Shown: positions 5,367 through 5,786 of the stretch, one piece after another | Layout of the letters: each line of letters opens with the position of its first letter | Numbering within the stretch: position 1 is the stretch's first letter | NCBI GenBank assembly: GCA_041946755.1 | Contig: JBHGBB010000224.1 | Coordinates: forward strand, 1-5,786 | Length of the DNA stretch: 5,786 bases | Reading direction: 5' to 3' | Source: JBHGBB01 sp041946755 | GTDB lineage: Bacteria; UBP4; UBA4092; JAOAEQ01 | Notes under the pieces: generated by a model | The model's input: only the letters and a program-made list of their open reading frames with translations | Databases searched by the model: none | Told to the model about the DNA's origin: nothing | Made by a program: the position numbers and the translations under genes

Positions 5367-5786
5367 AGAAAGAGACAATCCTGATTCTAGAAATTGATCA
5401 AAATGTCACCTGGACCTTGAAAACTCTTCTGGAAAATGAGGGATATCCTGTGGTTGTGGCAAACAGCATTGAAAGGGCCCTAGGAAATTTCTCAAATCTA
5501 ATGATATCAGGAGTAATTACAGAATACCGGATCGAAAATGTATCTACCCTGGAGGCGATTCGGAAACTGAAGGAAACATTTCCAGGAACTTATGTGATGA
5601 TGATAACAAATAATGAAACAAAAATGGATGAATACGAAGAAATCATAGAGGCGGGCGTCGATGATTATTTTCTCAAGCCCATTTCAATAAAGAAGATCCT
5701 TCTTCATCTTCGAAAGGGCTTGAAATATCACAGCTTTTTTGTCGAAAAAAGCAGACTTGAAAGTGAAATAACAAGACTTCATTCGC
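5363..5786 (+). CDS. Degenerate response-regulator receiver domain protein, cut by the right edge
   Basis: The 141 visible residues form a CheY-like receiver domain: ILILEID at 6-12 (beta1 acidic pocket), GVITEYRIENVSTLEAI from 50 (beta3 and the phospho-acceptor loop), YVMMITNNE from 77 (beta4 with conserved Thr82), and DDYFLKPIS from 100 (beta5 with conserved Lys105). The canonical phospho-acceptor Asp is replaced by Glu54, and the acidic pair is reduced to Glu10-Ile11, with Asp12 kept at the third position. The Pro-Gly usually found just after the acceptor is also absent. A receiver like this probably cannot be phosphorylated normally; Glu may mimic the active state. After the domain, a charged helical segment with VEKSRLESEITRL starts at about 127, looking like a coiled-coil linker to an output domain beyond the window. 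Arg codons are 3 AGA/AGG of 6 and none of its 3 Pro codons is CCG, unlike hisF. The right end is incomplete, so the output domain is unknown. Confidence 0.85.
   Translation, partial: MKKETILILEIDQNVTWTLKTLLENEGYPVVVANSIERALGNFSNLMISGVITEYRIENVSTLEAIRKLKETFPGTYVMMITNNETKMDEYEEIIEAGVDDYFLKPISIKKILLHLRKGLKYHSFFVEKSRLESEITRLHS

Overview
The window is a moderately AT-rich bacterial segment, probably from an uncultured lineage and plausibly a metagenome assembly. Housekeeping genes (hisF, a stand-alone Smr protein, a Zn-loop HAD phosphatase) lie beside a secreted GH32/43-like beta-propeller of a type I associate with Planctomycetes, Lentisphaerae and related candidate phyla, and a YIP1-like membrane protein of a type I associate with Bacteroidetes-like genomes. 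These affinities come from memory of protein families, so the phylum is left open.

Layout. Positions 1-247 hold an open frame that joins the motif VIII region of a DNA cytosine-5 methyltransferase to the C-terminal end of a sugar-nucleotide epimerase/dehydratase. Next, on the + strand, come a HAD-IIIA phosphatase (321-848), hisF (949-1761), an Smr-domain protein (1770-2075) and an unrecognised four-helix membrane protein with a soluble tail (2088-2960). hisF, smr and the membrane protein are separated by only 8 and 12 bases and look like one transcription unit. Convergent to them, on the - strand, are the secreted beta-propeller protein (2969-4438) and, upstream of it, the YIP1-like membrane protein (4518-5150). 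A 212-base divergent spacer follows. A receiver-domain protein then begins at 5363 and runs off the right edge.

Functional reading. hisF supplies the cyclase half of imidazole glycerol phosphate synthase in histidine synthesis. The phosphatase upstream has a metal loop of the same spacing as the histidinol-phosphatase half of HisB, so it may serve the same pathway, although a GmhB-like sugar phosphatase is equally possible. The - strand pair is an envelope/secretion module with no clear link to histidine.

The two most notable points are at the edges. The left-edge frame is a chimera of two unrelated enzymes whose arginine codon use changes at the seam. The right-edge receiver domain has lost its phospho-acceptor aspartate (Glu54) and part of its acidic pocket, so it is probably not regulated by ordinary phosphorylation. 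I see no CRISPR array, tRNA, rRNA, transposase or defence-island gene set, and no convincing new multi-gene system.
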